Shown here piece by piece: positions 7,708 to 17,566 of a stretch of 64,000 bases of DNA (its first letter is position 1; every line of letters starts with the position of its first letter). This DNA is from Lacisediminihabitans changchengi. GTDB taxonomy: Bacteria; Actinomycetota; Actinomycetes; Actinomycetales; Microbacteriaceae. The notes below the pieces were generated by a model. That model saw nothing but the letters and a program-made list of their open reading frames with translations. It made no database searches and was not told the origin of the DNA. The position numbers and the translations under genes are program-made. The stretch is from assembly GCF_016634425.1 (NCBI RefSeq), contig NZ_JAEPES010000001.1:689183-753182 (forward strand). The letters run 5' to 3'.

Positions 7708-8943
7708 CTACACGCTCCGAATGGCGAGAACCGAGTTGTGACCACCGAACCCGAAGGAGTTGCTGATCGCGAGCAGCGGTCCCTCCGGCAGAGCCTGTGC
7801 CGTACCGGACACCGAGAGGGGAATCTCCGGGTCCTGCTCGGTGATGTTGATCGTCGGTGGGGCGACGCGATCCCGCAGGGCGAGGATGGTGAAGATCGCC
7901 TCGAGCGCGCCGGTTCCCCCCAACAGGTGACCGGTGGCGGCCTTCGTCGCGGAGAGCGGGATGCCGTGCACCCGGTCGCCGAACACACTCAGCAGCGCCT
8001 TGTACTCGGCGATGTCGCCGACCGGCGTGCTGGTGGCGTGGGCATTGATGTGCTGCACCTCGTCGGGCGTCGCGCCGGCCTGCGCGAGCGCGGCGTGCAC
8101 CGCGCGGGCGGCACCCCAGCCCTCGGGATCCGGGGCGGTGATGTGATACGAGTCGCTGGTGACTCCGCCGCCGGCGATCTCGGCGTAGATGCGGGCACCG
8201 CGGGCGAGCGCGTGCTCTTCGGTTTCCAGCACCAGGGTCGCCGCGCCCTCGCCCATCACGAAGCCATCGCGGCTGATGTCGTATGGACGTGACGCGGTGG
8301 CGGGGTCATCGTTGCGCTTGGACAGCGCCTGCATGCCGGCGAAGGCCGCGATGGTGAAGGGGTGGATGACCGACTCGGTTCCTCCGGCGACGATCACGTC
8401 GGCGAGGCCCTGCTGAAGGTGGTCGTAGGCATTCGAGATCGACTCGGTGCTGGAGGCGCAAGCCGAGACATCGGTTCGGGCGAAAGCGCGCGCGTTGATG
8501 TCCATGCTGATCGCGGCGGCAGCCGCGTTAGGCATGAGCATCGGCACCGTCATCGGGAGAACGCGGCGCGGACCTTTCTCACGGAGGGTGTCCCATCCGT
8601 TGAGCAGGGTCCACAGTCCGCCGATGCCGGTGGCGTAGTCGACACCGAGGCGTTCCGGGGCGACCTCGGGGGAGCCGGCATCCGCCCACGCCTCGCGAGC
8701 CGAGACGAGGGCGAGCTGCGCGGACGGGTCGAGCCGCTTCGACTCCTGGCGTTCGAGCACCGTGTCGGGGCGAACCTCTGCCTCGGCGGCGAAGGTGACG
8801 GGGAGCGTGTACTGCTCAACCCAGTCGTAGGCGAGGCTGCGGCCGCCGGACTTGCCTGCGAGCAGCGCTGCCCAGGATTCGGGGGCGGTGCCACCGATCG
8901 GCGATGTTGCGCCGATCCCGGTGACGACGATCTTCTTGGTCAT
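7708..8943 (-). CDS. fabF: 3-oxoacyl-ACP synthase II
   Basis: 411 residues. The KAS II catalytic triad is complete: Cys162 in 'VSACASSTE', His302 in 'INAHATSTPVGD' and His339 in 'ATGHLLGGTG'. It condenses malonyl-ACP with acyl-ACP during fatty-acid elongation in the cytoplasm. It is the last gene of fabD-fabH-acpP-fabF, 96 bases after acpP. The order is the standard actinobacterial arrangement for the dissociated (type II) fatty-acid synthase. Confidence 0.96.
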   Translation of the reverse strand: MTKKIVVTGIGATSPIGGTAPESWAALLAGKSGGRSLAYDWVEQYTLPVTFAAEAEVRPDTVLERQESKRLDPSAQLALVSAREAWADAGSPEVAPERLGVDYATGIGGLWTLLNGWDTLREKGPRRVLPMTVPMLMPNAAAAAISMDINARAFARTDVSACASSTESISNAYDHLQQGLADVIVAGGTESVIHPFTIAAFAGMQALSKRNDDPATASRPYDISRDGFVMGEGAATLVLETEEHALARGARIYAEIAGGGVTSDSYHITAPDPEGWGAARAVHAALAQAGATPDEVQHINAHATSTPVGDIAEYKALLSVFGDRVHGIPLSATKAATGHLLGGTGALEAIFTILALRDRVAPPTINITEQDPEIPLSVSGTAQALPEGPLLAISNSFGFGGHNSVLAIRSV

Positions 8944-9039
8944 AACGGCATTTCTCTCTGGTGGATCTTCGACGATGGGCTCGTCATACGGGCGGCCAGC
9001 TCAGAAGAACTGGGCTGGCCGACCACGTGTGGGGCTGAA

Positions 9040-9288
9040 TTAGCCCTGAGCGTTGACGATGAAGCTGACAGCGTCGCCGACGGTCTTGAGGTTCTTGACC
9101 TCTTCGTCCGGGATCTTTACGTCGAACTTCTCTTCTGCGTTCACGACAATGGTCATCATCGAGATGGAGTCGATGTCCAGGTCGTCGGTGAACGACTTGC
9201 CCAGCTCGACCGTGTCGGTGGCGATGCCGGTTTCGTCGTTGATGAGTTCCGCGAGACCTGCCAGAACTTCTTCTGTGGACAATGCCAT
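9040..9288 (-). CDS. acpP: Acyl carrier protein
   Basis: 82 residues, acidic. 'DDLDIDSISMM' carries the phosphopantetheine-accepting Ser41 in the DSI variant of the usual DSL motif. It shuttles acyl intermediates between FabD, FabH and FabF, and lies between fabH and fabF as in other actinobacteria. A GGAG motif precedes the ATG. Confidence 0.96.
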   Translation of the reverse strand: MALSTEEVLAGLAELINDETGIATDTVELGKSFTDDLDIDSISMMTIVVNAEEKFDVKIPDEEVKNLKTVGDAVSFIVNAQG

Positions 9289-9330
9289 TGTGTTTTCTCC
9301 TTGAGGGGTGTCGTTTGACCGTTGATTATC

Positions 9331-10335
9331 TTACGGGAGGACCACTACCTGGGCCCCGAAGACGAGGCCGGCACCGAATCCGATCTGCAGGGCAAGGCCG
9401 CCGCTGAGTTCGGGGTGCTCTTCGAGCAGGCGATGGGTCGCGAGGGGGATGGATGCGGCTGAGGTGTTGCCCGTGGTCGCGATGTCCCGGCCGACGATCA
9501 CCGTATCCGGCAACTTGAGCTGCTTGGCGAACTCGTCGATGATGCGCATGTTCGCCTGGTGAGGAATGAACGCGGCAAGATCGCTCGCCTCGATGCCGGC
9601 AACCTCGAGCGCCTGGTGCGCGACCTTGACCATCTCCCAGACCGCCCAGCGGAACACCGTCGGACCCTCCTGCACGAGAGTCGGCCATTCGATCAGGCCA
9701 TCGCGGAAGTCGGCGAGGGTGCCATTCATGCCCACGGCATCCGCCTTGGATCCATCGGAGCCCCAGACGGGAGCCGCGATGCCGGGGAAATCGCTCGGGC
9801 CGATCACCACGGCGCCCGCGCCGTCACCGAGGAGGAATGAGATGGAGCGGTCGGCCGGGTGGACGATGTCGGAGAGCTTCTCTGCACCGATCACCAGCGC
9901 ATAGTGCGCGGCACCCGAGCGGATGAGTGCGTCGGCCTGGGTGACCCCGTAGCTGAATCCCGCACACGCGGCGTTCTCGTCGTAGGCCGCGGCCGGGTTA
10001 GCGCCGACGCGGTCGGCGACGATCGCAGACATCGACGGTGTCTGGCGCGGGTTGCTGATGGTGGCGCAGATGACGAGGTCGATGAGGGCCGGGTCGATAC
10101 CGGACTTCTCGATGGCCTCACGCGCGGCATCCGTTGCCAAGTCGATCGCGTCGACCTCACGCGGCGCGCGCTTGCGGGTGATGATGCCCGTGCGCTGCCG
10201 GATCCACTCGTCGCTGGAATTGATCGGACCGATGAGGTCGTCGTTCGGAACCACGAGCTCTCCGCGTGCGGCGCCGTAGCTGTAGATGCGGGTGAATTCA
10301 GCCCCGCGGGACTGCTTCAAGGTGGGCTGGCTCAT
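9331..10335 (-). CDS. fabH: 3-oxoacyl-ACP synthase III
   Basis: 334 residues from the ATG at 10335, chosen over longer frames because it overlaps the fabD stop in a 4-base ATGA junction (translational coupling). The KAS III triad is present: Cys124 ('NAACAGFSYG'), His259 ('FIPHQANMRI') and Asn290 ('TGNTSAAS'). It starts fatty-acid synthesis by condensing an acyl-CoA with malonyl-ACP; in branched-chain-lipid actinobacteria the primers are typically branched acyl-CoAs, which is family knowledge rather than visible here. Confidence 0.95.
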   Translation of the reverse strand: MSQPTLKQSRGAEFTRIYSYGAARGELVVPNDDLIGPINSSDEWIRQRTGIITRKRAPREVDAIDLATDAAREAIEKSGIDPALIDLVICATISNPRQTPSMSAIVADRVGANPAAAYDENAACAGFSYGVTQADALIRSGAAHYALVIGAEKLSDIVHPADRSISFLLGDGAGAVVIGPSDFPGIAAPVWGSDGSKADAVGMNGTLADFRDGLIEWPTLVQEGPTVFRWAVWEMVKVAHQALEVAGIEASDLAAFIPHQANMRIIDEFAKQLKLPDTVIVGRDIATTGNTSAASIPLATHRLLEEHPELSGGLALQIGFGAGLVFGAQVVVLP

Positions 10336-11249
10336 GAGTTCCCGTCGATGAGATCGAATGCCGCGGCGAGATCGTCGGGCGTCTTGACGGCCACGGTGGG
10401 CACGCCCTTGAGGCCGCGCTTCGCCAGACCGACTAGCGCGCCGGCCGGAGCAAGTTCGACAATCCCGGTCACACCGGCCTCTGCGAACGAGTCCATGGTC
10501 TTGTCCCACCGTACCGGCGAGGAAACCTGGCCGACGAGCAGGTCGATGAACTCGGTGCCGCTCGCGACGGTAGAGCCGTCGCGGTTGGTCCAGATGGTCA
10601 TATTCGGGTCGTGCTTCTCGAGGCCGCCGGCGACCTCACGCAGACGCTCGACCGCTGGCTGCATGTAGCGGGTGTGAAAGGCGCCGGCGACCTGCAGCGG
10701 AATGACGCGCGCACCGGCGGGTGGGTCGTTCTTCAGTGCCTCGAGCGCCGGCAGTTCACCCGCGACGACGATCTGACCGCCGCCGTTGAAGTTGGCCGGG
10801 TACAGACCCAGGATGTCGAGCTTGGCAAGCAGGTCGGCCTCGACTCCGCCGACCACGGCGCTCATGCCGGTCTCGGTGATCGCGGCCGCGGCGGCCATCG
10901 CCGTCCCGCGCTCGCGCACCAGGGTCATCGCGTCGTCGTTGCTGAGGATGCCAGCGGCCGCCGCAGCGGTGACCTCGCCGACCGAGTGGCCCGCCACGCC
11001 GCCAATGCGCGCGGAGCGGGTCTCGAGCAGCGCGGAGAGCGAGAGCAGGCCGGCCGCGACGATCAGGGGCTGAGCGACGGCGGTGTCACGGATCGTGTCT
11101 GCATCACTCACGGTGCCGTGGGTGACGAGGTCGATGCCGACGCCGTCGGAGATGGCTTCGAGCTGCTCGCGGAACCGGGTTTCGGTGAGCCACGGGGTGA
11201 GGAATCCTGGAGTTTGGGAGCCCTGACCCGGGCACACGACGACGATCAT
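10332..11249 (-). CDS. fabD: Malonyl CoA-ACP transacylase
   Basis: 305 residues. 'PGQGSQ' near the N-terminus, the nucleophile elbow 'GHSVGE' (Ser89) and 'GAFHTRYM' with the catalytic His are the FabD signatures. It loads malonyl groups onto ACP. It is the first gene of the fab operon; the 101-base gap to fasR holds a nested inverted repeat that may be terminator or operator. Confidence 0.95.
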   Translation of the reverse strand: MIVVVCPGQGSQTPGFLTPWLTETRFREQLEAISDGVGIDLVTHGTVSDADTIRDTAVAQPLIVAAGLLSLSALLETRSARIGGVAGHSVGEVTAAAAAGILSNDDAMTLVRERGTAMAAAAAITETGMSAVVGGVEADLLAKLDILGLYPANFNGGGQIVVAGELPALEALKNDPPAGARVIPLQVAGAFHTRYMQPAVERLREVAGGLEKHDPNMTIWTNRDGSTVASGTEFIDLLVGQVSSPVRWDKTMDSFAEAGVTGIVELAPAGALVGLAKRGLKGVPTVAVKTPDDLAAAFDLIDGNS

Positions 11250-11291
11250 CCCTCCAGTCTGCTACGGGTCAGTCGACAAGCGGCTGTGGGA

Positions 11292-11323
11292 CACGACTAA
11301 TAAAGCCGAAAAGCTTTGTCGTG
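11292..11323 (-). promoter_or_regulatory. Nested inverted repeat between fasR and fabD
   Basis: CACGAC (11292-11297) pairs with GTCGTG (11318-11323), and inside it AAAGC (11302-11306) pairs with GCTTT (11313-11317). It lies between the fasR stop (11351) and the fabD start (11249). It could be the fasR terminator, the FasR operator for the fab operon, or both; regulators of this type are known to bind the fabD promoter in Streptomyces. Confidence 0.45.
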
Positions 11324-11350
11324 CGTCTACAGAGAGGCGTCCGCAATGAG

Positions 11351-12547
11351 CTAGCGGCGGCGCAGCGGACCGTCCGGCTCGGCAATCGAGCCCAGGATGA
11401 GCGCGGCCTGAAGAATAAGCGACTCGCGCGCACCCGTGGCATCCCAACCGATCACCTCGGTCACGCGCTTCAGGCGGTATCGCACGGTGTTGGGGTGCAC
11501 AAACAGCTCCCGCGCGGTCGCCTCGAGCGAGCGACCATTGTCGAGATAGCACCACAGCGTCGTGAGCAGTTCGGTCGAATGCGCCTGAAGCGGCTTGTAG
11601 ATGCGATTGATGAGAGTGGCGCGGGCGAGGCCGTCGCCGGCCAGTGCGCGCTCCGGCAGCAGATCGTCGGCGAGCGTCGGGCGCGGAGCATTGCGCCACG
11701 ACCGCGCGACGGCGAACCCGGCGAGGGCTGCCTTCGCACTCCGGGAGGCTTCGACCAGCGAGGGGACCTCGTGGCCGAGCACCAGGTGTCCGTCACCGAA
11801 GCCGGGCTCGAGTGCGGTCGCGATGTCGAGGAAGGCGATGAGGCCCGTGGCCGGCGGGTCTCCGTCTTCGGGGCTGGGATGTGCGCGCCCGATGACCAGG
11901 ACCAGGCGGCTTCCCTGCACCCCGATCAGCACATCGGCATCGAGGTGCCGTGCGGTGCGGCGCAACATGTCGACGTCGAGCATCTTCGGAGCGGTACCGA
12001 CGAGCACCGAGACCTCGCCGTGCCCGTGCCAGCCGAGCGCGGCGATGCGCGAGGGCAGTTCGTCGTCATATTCCCCGCTGAGAATGGAGTCGACGACAAG
12101 CGCTTCGAGCCGAGCGTCCCACAGGCCGCGGGCCTCCGCCGCACGGGCATAGACGTCGGCTGCCGCGAAGGCGATCTCGCGCGAGTAGAGCAGGATGGCT
12201 TCGCGCACCGATTCGTCACTGCCCTTGACGCGATCCTCGACCACCTCGACGGTCACCTTGATGAGCTGGAGCGTCTGGGTGAGGCTGACAGACCTGAGGA
12301 GTTCGCGTGGCGCTCCGCCGAAGACATCCGCCGCGATCCACGGTGTCGAACTCGGCTCGTCGTACCAGTGAATGAACGACGTGATGCCGGCCTGGGCCAC
12401 CAGGCCGACGGCGGAGCGTCGGCCTGGTGGCATGTCTCCATACCAGGGCAGGGTGTCATCGAGGCGCTTGAGCGTCGCGGTAGCGAGTTCGCCGGAGAGC
12501 GAGCGCAACCATGCGAGCGTCTGCTCCTTCGTTCTCGCCGGCGCCAT
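11351..12547 (-). CDS. fasR: PucR/CdaR-type transcriptional regulator of fatty-acid synthesis (FasR-like)
   Basis: 398 residues. The C-terminal ~60 residues carry the PucR-type helix-turn-helix ('SLEATARELFVHPNTVRYRLKRV'), preceded by a GGDEF-like/CdaR sensory region and an N-terminal helical segment. A regulator of this build at exactly this place (upstream of fabD) is FasR of Streptomyces, which activates the fab operon. The symbol is given on synteny plus domain build. Sixteen bases separate it from aceE, suggesting that pyruvate dehydrogenase E1 and the regulator share a transcript. A perfect 14-bp-arm inverted repeat lies within its first 50 codons. Confidence 0.8.
   Translation of the reverse strand: MAPARTKEQTLAWLRSLSGELATATLKRLDDTLPWYGDMPPGRRSAVGLVAQAGITSFIHWYDEPSSTPWIAADVFGGAPRELLRSVSLTQTLQLIKVTVEVVEDRVKGSDESVREAILLYSREIAFAAADVYARAAEARGLWDARLEALVVDSILSGEYDDELPSRIAALGWHGHGEVSVLVGTAPKMLDVDMLRRTARHLDADVLIGVQGSRLVLVIGRAHPSPEDGDPPATGLIAFLDIATALEPGFGDGHLVLGHEVPSLVEASRSAKAALAGFAVARSWRNAPRPTLADDLLPERALAGDGLARATLINRIYKPLQAHSTELLTTLWCYLDNGRSLEATARELFVHPNTVRYRLKRVTEVIGWDATGARESLILQAALILGSIAEPDGPLRRR
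12397..12430. repeat. Perfect inverted repeat inside the 5' part of fasR
   Basis: CCACCAGGCCGACG (12397-12410), a 6-base loop, and CGTCGGCCTGGTGG (12417-12430) are exact inverse copies. In fasR mRNA this would form a 14-bp GC-rich hairpin over codons ~40-51. Confidence 0.9.
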
Positions 12548-12563
12548 GGTGGTGGGGGTACCC

Positions 12564-15290
12564 CTAGCTCTCGCCGCCGACAGAGCCGGTCGTGCCCGCG
12601 TTCACGTCGTGAAGACGGTAGCGGTCGATCGCCTGCTGCGGCACACTCGGGTCGAGTTTTCCCTGGGCGACGAGCGACTCCAGGGTGCGAACGACCAGCG
12701 ACGGTCCGTCGATCTTGAAGAAGCGACGGGCCGCGGCGCGAGTGTCGGAGAAGCCGAAGTCGTCGGCGCCGAGGGTGGCGAAGTCACCGGGCACGAACTG
12801 CCGGATCTGGTCGGGCACCGCGTGCATGAAGTCGGAGACGGCGAGGAACGGACCCTCGGCGTCGCGCAGCTTCTGCGTCACGTACGGCACGACCTTGTCG
12901 TCGTTCGGGTGCAGGAAATTGTGCTCCTCGGCGGCGATGCCATCGCGGCGCAGCTCTGTCCAGGAGGTGACCGACCAGACATCGGCCGAAACGCCCCAGT
13001 CGTTTGCCAGCAGTTCCTGTGCCTCGAGAGCCCACGGAACCGCGACACCGGATGCGAGCAGCTGCGCGCGGGGACCGCCGACGGAGGCGCCCTTCAGCAG
13101 GTAGATGCCCTTGAGCACTCCGTCGACATCGAGATTCTCGGGCTCGGCCGGCTGCTGGATCGGCTCGTTGTAGACCGTGAGGTAATACATGACATTCGGG
13201 TTCGGATGCGAACCGCCGTACATGCGCTCGAGGCCGTCCTTGACGATGTGGCCGAGTTCGTAGCCGTACGCCGCGTCATAGGCGACGATCGCCGGGTTGG
13301 TCGACGCCAGCAGGATCGAATGGCCATCAGCATGCTGCAGGCCCTCACCGGTGAGCGTGGTGCGACCAGCGGTTGCACCGACGATGAAGCCGCGAGCCAT
13401 CTGGTCGCCCGCAGCCCACATGGCGTCGCCAGTGCGCTGGAAGCCGAACATCGAGTAGAAGACGTAGACCGGGATCAGCGGCTCACCGTGAGTGGCGTAC
13501 GACGTGCCCGCCGCGGTGAACGCCGCGAATCCGCCGGCCTCGTTGATGCCGACGTGAACGATCTGCCCCTGAGGGCTCTCCTTGTACGCCAGCAGCAGCT
13601 CGCGGTCGACCGAGGTGTAGTTCTGTCCGTGCGGGTTGTAGATCTTGGCCGTCGGGAAGTAGGCGTCCATGCCGAAGGTGCGTGCCTCATCCGGAATGAT
13701 CGGCACGATGCGATTTCCAAAGCCCGGCGCCTTGAGCAGGTCTTTCAACAGGCGGGCGAACGCCATCGTGGTGGCGATCTCCTGCTTGCCAGAACCCTTC
13801 TTGGCGATCGCGTACGACGCCTCCTCTGGCACCGCGACCTGGGTGTACTTCGACCGGCGCTCCGGCAGGTAGCCGCCGAGCGCGCGGCGACGCTCCTGCA
13901 GGTACTGGATCGCCTCGTCGTTCTCACCCGGGTGGTAGTAGGGCGGCATGTATGGGTTCTCTTCGAGCTGCGCGTCAGTGATCGGAATGCGCATGGCATC
14001 GCGGAAAGACTTGAGCCCGTCGAGGGTGAGCTTCTTCATCTGGTGGGTCGCGTTGCGGCCCTCGAAGGCCGGCCCGAGTCCGTAGCCCTTGATGGTGTGG
14101 GCGATGATGACGGTCGGCTGGCCCTTGTGCTCGGAGGCCGCCTTGAAGGCCGCGTAGACCTTCTTGTAGTCGTGCCCACCCCGCTTGAGGTTCCAGATCT
14201 GGTCGTCGGTGTAGTCCTTGACCAGCTCGAGGGTGCGCGGATCGCGGCCGAAGAAGTTCTCGCGAACGTAGGCGCCGTTCTCGGCCTTGTAGGTCTGGTA
14301 GTCGCCATCCGGAGTGCGGTTCATCAGGTCGCGGAGCGCGCCGTCGGTGTCGCGCGCGAGCAGGTCGTCCCACTCGCGGCCCCAGATCACCTTGATGACG
14401 TTCCAGCCGGCCCCGCGGAAGAAGCTTTCGAGCTCCTGGATGATCTTGCCGTTACCGCGAACTGGGCCGTCGAGGCGCTGCAGATTCGCGTTGATGACGA
14501 AGTTGAGGTTGTCGAGGCCGTCATTCGCGGCCAGCTGAAGAGCACCGCGGCTCTCAACCTCATCCATTTCGCCGTCGCCGAGGAAGGCCCAGACCTGGGA
14601 GTCGGAGACATCCTTCAGGCCGCGGTTGGTGAGGTACTTGTTCGACTGCGCCTGGTAGATCGCGTTGATCGGGCCGAGACCCATCGAGACCGTCGGGAAC
14701 TGCCAGAAATCCGGCATAAGACGCGGGTGCGGGTAGGAGGAGAGACCTCCACCGGCGTGCGACTTCTCCTGACGGAACCCGTCGAGCTGGTCAGGCGTGA
14801 GCCGGCCCTCGAGGAAGGCGCGGGCGTACATGCCGGGAGAGGCATGCCCCTGATAGAAGATCTGGTCGCCGCCGCTGGCGTCATTCTGGCCGCGGAAGAA
14901 GTGGTTGTGTCCCACCTCGTACAGAGCAGCAGAGGAGGCATAGGTGGAGATGTGGCCACCGACGCCGATGCCGGGGCGCTGGGCGCGGTGCACCGTGATG
15001 GCGGCGTTCCACCGGATCCAGGCGCGATAGCGCCGCTCGAGTTCCTCGTTGCCCGGGAAAGTCGGCTCGTTCTCGGGAGCAATCGTGTTGAGGTAGTCGG
15101 TGGTGGGAACCATCGGCACGCCGAGGTGCAGTTCCTTCGACCGCTTCAGCAGGCTCAGCATGATCTCGCGACCACGCTCGTGCCCCTGTGCCGCGACCAG
15201 CGCGTCGAGGGACTCCTGCCACTCAGCAGTTTCGTCAGGGTCTCGATCGGTGTGGGTCACCGAGTAAGGGTCCTGGTCGTTTACCGTCAA
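12564..15290 (-). CDS. aceE: Pyruvate dehydrogenase E1 component, homodimeric type
   Basis: 908 residues, matching homodimeric AceE length (~890-920). The thiamine diphosphate motif is visible as '[12 protein letters not shown]' through '[10 protein letters not shown]'; '[26 protein letters not shown]' sites are also canonical. It decarboxylates pyruvate and transfers the acetyl group to the E2 lipoyl arm. A TTG start at 15290 is used, supported by GAGG just upstream and by the conserved N-terminus 'VNDQDPYS'; a GTG downstream is possible. Linkage to the fab genes fits supply of acetyl-CoA for lipid synthesis. E2 and E3 are not in the window. Confidence 0.95.
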   Translation of the reverse strand: MTVNDQDPYSVTHTDRDPDETAEWQESLDALVAAQGHERGREIMLSLLKRSKELHLGVPMVPTTDYLNTIAPENEPTFPGNEELERRYRAWIRWNAAITVHRAQRPGIGVGGHISTYASSAALYEVGHNHFFRGQNDASGGDQIFYQGHASPGMYARAFLEGRLTPDQLDGFRQEKSHAGGGLSSYPHPRLMPDFWQFPTVSMGLGPINAIYQAQSNKYLTNRGLKDVSDSQVWAFLGDGEMDEVESRGALQLAANDGLDNLNFVINANLQRLDGPVRGNGKIIQELESFFRGAGWNVIKVIWGREWDDLLARDTDGALRDLMNRTPDGDYQTYKAENGAYVRENFFGRDPRTLELVKDYTDDQIWNLKRGGHDYKKVYAAFKAASEHKGQPTVIIAHTIKGYGLGPAFEGRNATHQMKKLTLDGLKSFRDAMRIPITDAQLEENPYMPPYYHPGENDEAIQYLQERRRALGGYLPERRSKYTQVAVPEEASYAIAKKGSGKQEIATTMAFARLLKDLLKAPGFGNRIVPIIPDEARTFGMDAYFPTAKIYNPHGQNYTSVDRELLLAYKESPQGQIVHVGINEAGGFAAFTAAGTSYATHGEPLIPVYVFYSMFGFQRTGDAMWAAGDQMARGFIVGATAGRTTLTGEGLQHADGHSILLASTNPAIVAYDAAYGYELGHIVKDGLERMYGGSHPNPNVMYYLTVYNEPIQQPAEPENLDVDGVLKGIYLLKGASVGGPRAQLLASGVAVPWALEAQELLANDWGVSADVWSVTSWTELRRDGIAAEEHNFLHPNDDKVVPYVTQKLRDAEGPFLAVSDFMHAVPDQIRQFVPGDFATLGADDFGFSDTRAAARRFFKIDGPSLVVRTLESLVAQGKLDPSVPQQAIDRYRLHDVNAGTTGSVGGES

Positions 15291-15338
15291 CGTCGACCTC
15301 GCTCTTGTTCGCGGACAATCTTTACCGTGCTGGCTCGA

Positions 15339-15359
15339 GCCGATCGGGTTGCGATCGGC
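15339..15359. promoter_or_regulatory. Dyad upstream of aceE
   Basis: GCCGATC (15339-15345) and GATCGGC (15353-15359) form a perfect 7-bp inverted repeat with a 7-base spacer, 49 bases upstream of the aceE start and 91 bases before the divergent epimerase gene. Candidate operator for either gene. Confidence 0.3.
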
Positions 15360-15449
15360 CGGGTCCGGAGCACGGCCTCAATGAGTCTAGTTCCGTGCGA
15401 GGACATGGTTGCTCCATGCGGCCGCCCTCCCTGGAGTAGCGTCTCCCGT

Positions 15450-16322
15450 ATGGCACTCCACACTCTGGACAACGGGATACTGCGCGTCTCGATCGAGTCT
15501 CGCGGCGCCGAATTGCAGTCCCTGGTGGATTCTGTCGGCACCGAGCTGCTCTGGCAGGGAGGCGCTGCCTGGGGCCGCCGGGCTCCCGTGCTCTTCCCGA
15601 TCGTCGGCCAGATGCCGGGCGGGGTGCTCGAGCACGACGGCATCGACTATCCGATCTCGCAGCACGGTTTCGCCCGCGACCTCGATTTCACAGCCTCCGA
15701 GGCGACGGATGACCGCGTGCTCTTCACCCTCGAAGACTCGGCCGAGACCCGCACGCACTTCCCGTTCTCGTTCCGCCTCGAGATCCGCTACTCGCTGGAG
15801 GGCACGACGCTCAGCGTGGAGACGACGGTGACCAACCTCGGCGACGAGACGTTCTCCGCGTCGGTGGGGGAGCATCCTGGATTCGCCTGGCCGTTGCTGC
15901 CGGGAATCGAGCGAGAGGCGCACACACTTCAATTTGCTCGTGACGAAAGCGCTCCCATCCGTCGCATCTTCGGTGGACTGCTGCTGCCCGAGCCGATTGC
16001 GACACCGGTGGTGGGTGACACTCTTCACCTCGATGACGGTCTTTTCGTCGACGACGCGGTGATCTTCGACCAGCTCGAGAGCCGCACCGTGCGCTACACG
16101 GCACCGGGCGCGCCGGTGATCACCGTCGATTTTCCCGACTTCCCGCTGCTCGGTGTCTGGTCGAAGGCTCCCGGCGAGTTCGTCTGCATCGAACCGTGGT
16201 TCGGGATGACGGCACCGCAAGGATTCGAGGGCGAATATTCGGCGAAACCGGGGCAGTTCACCCTTGTGCCCGGCGCATCCCGACGATTTGCCTACGCGGT
16301 TTCCGTGGATTCGGTGGAATAA
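15450..16322 (+). CDS. Aldose 1-epimerase family protein (LacX-like)
   Basis: 290 residues from the ATG at 15450; the frame is open far upstream only because it runs antisense to aceE. Features of the galactose mutarotase-like fold: 'GAELQSL', 'LFPIVGQMPGG', 'SQHGFARDLDF', 'GEHPGFAWPL' and 'FVCIEPWFGM'. The histidine in SQHGFAR and the late glutamate correspond to catalytic positions of the family. The LacX-like branch acts on an unknown sugar or sugar phosphate. Divergent from aceE. Confidence 0.87.
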   Translation: MALHTLDNGILRVSIESRGAELQSLVDSVGTELLWQGGAAWGRRAPVLFPIVGQMPGGVLEHDGIDYPISQHGFARDLDFTASEATDDRVLFTLEDSAETRTHFPFSFRLEIRYSLEGTTLSVETTVTNLGDETFSASVGEHPGFAWPLLPGIEREAHTLQFARDESAPIRRIFGGLLLPEPIATPVVGDTLHLDDGLFVDDAVIFDQLESRTVRYTAPGAPVITVDFPDFPLLGVWSKAPGEFVCIEPWFGMTAPQGFEGEYSAKPGQFTLVPGASRRFAYAVSVDSVE

Positions 16323-16402
16323 GCAGAAACCGTGCAGAGCAGGCGTAACATTGCCGACTGTGTTTACCGGGTGTTTACTCTCCCGGAGATAAGGATCTGA
16401 AC

Positions 16403-16876
16403 ATGGCACTGGAGAACGACATCCAGGCACCCGACTTCGATTTGCCCAACCAGTTCGGCGAGCACATTCGCCTGAGCGAGTTTCGCGGCAAGAAGCCGGT
16501 AGTGCTCGTCTTTTTCCCCCTCGCATTCTCGAGCACCTGCACCAGTGAGCTTTGCGAACTGCGCGACAACCTGTCGCTGTTCAAAGACAAGAGCATCGAG
16601 CTGATCGGCATCTCTGTCGATTCAAAGGCCACCCTGCGTGCTTTCGCCGAGGCCGAAGGATATGACTTCAACGTGTTGGCAGACTTCTGGCCACACGGCT
16701 CCGTCGCCAAGGAGTACGGCGTGTTCGTGCCGGAGAAGGGTTTCGCCAACCGGGCGACTTTCATCATCGATACCACCGGCATCATTCGCGCGAGCTTCAT
16801 CACTGCGCCCGGCGAAGCCCGTTCGATCGCCGCTTACCGCGCAGCCCTCGCCGAGCTGACCCCGGTCGCCGCGTAG
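16403..16876 (+). CDS. Peroxiredoxin (AhpE/PrxQ-like)
   Basis: 157 residues with the thioredoxin fold of peroxiredoxins. 'FFPLAFSSTCTSELCELRDN' holds the peroxidatic Cys46 and a second Cys51. The FFPLAF context resembles mycobacterial AhpE (a one-Cys enzyme), while the Cys-x4-Cys spacing is that of PrxQ/BCP, where the second cysteine resolves the sulfenic acid. The protein therefore probably reduces peroxides with an intramolecular disulfide. A GGAG-AAGG region precedes the ATG. Confidence 0.9.
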   Translation: MALENDIQAPDFDLPNQFGEHIRLSEFRGKKPVVLVFFPLAFSSTCTSELCELRDNLSLFKDKSIELIGISVDSKATLRAFAEAEGYDFNVLADFWPHGSVAKEYGVFVPEKGFANRATFIIDTTGIIRASFITAPGEARSIAAYRAALAELTPVAA

Positions 16877-16943
16877 ATTTCCCCTGGTGCCGACAATCGG
16901 TACTATGGACCAGTCGTGATGCGCCCCGCGAGGGCGTGATCGC

Positions 16944-17019
16944 GGGCCTTTAGCTCAGTTGGTAGAGCGCCACGTTTACACCGTGGATGTCATCGGTTCG
17001 AGCCCGGTAGGGCCCACCA
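16944..17019 (+). tRNA. tRNA-Val (anticodon TAC)
   Basis: A full cloverleaf can be drawn: 7-bp acceptor stem (GGGCCTT / AGGGCCC), D-arm TAGCTCAGTTGGTAGAGC-like, anticodon stem CCACG/CGTGG with the 7-base loop TTTACAC giving anticodon TAC, T-arm with TTCGAGC loop, discriminator A and an encoded CCA (17017-17019). It reads the GTA valine codon. Its 3' end borders the gene-poor accessory segment that follows, a common integration position, although no duplicated 3' end was found in the window. Confidence 0.96.
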
Positions 17020-17566
17020 CGTAGTCAGTGAGTCGACGGAGTGCCGGTCTCGTGAGCCGAATCCGTAATCGGACGGTTCGCGGGTCGTTGCGCGGAGAAA
17101 GTCGCCCATTCGGCGCGTGGCCGCTGCTGCCTCCGGGGTGCCGACCATTGCCGGGTACACGTGCGAAGCCCTTCGCCGACATTCAGTTGCACGTCGACGC
17201 TGGCTTCTTCCGCCGAGGCGGCTAGGCGTACTCGGCCCGCGAGGGAGGCGTTCGTCGTGGGGAGAACCACGTATACGGAGAATGGTCGTGCGTGTCGTCC
17301 AATCGATCTTCGCGGACAACTGGGCGAGGAAGAACTTCAGCTGGTTCCCCTCGAATAGACCGTCCTGCGGAGGGCCCTAATCCCAGCCGAATAGCGAGAG
17401 GTGCTGTCCCGCTAGGTCGAGATCGGCGTAGCTATGCAGACGCCCGATCAGATCCGGGGTAAGTGCGGGATGATGAACTCGCAAAAAGTGTGGGTGAAGT
17501 GCGACGTGTGGTTCACGCGTGTCGCTGACATTGTTCAGTTGTTTGACTGGAAAGGAAGCACGGACC
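17020..17566. other. Gene-poor stretch downstream of tRNA-Val
   Basis: No frame here has convincing coding character or a recognised domain. All open frames are short, poor in conserved motifs and start without ribosome-binding sites. The tRNA-proximal position and lack of genes suggest remnants of an integrated element, but no integrase, att duplication or transposase fragment could be recognised. Confidence 0.4.

Noticed and set aside
12372..15449. A continuous plus-strand open frame of more than 1000 codons leading into the epimerase gene
   Set aside because: It runs antisense to the strongly conserved aceE and fasR genes; long antisense frames are expected in GC-rich DNA. Only the part from 15450 matches a protein family.
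16976..17182. Minus-strand frame ending in a GPTGLEPMTSTV-like peptide
   Set aside because: It reads antisense through the 3' half of tRNA-Val and is a familiar spurious prediction over tRNAs.
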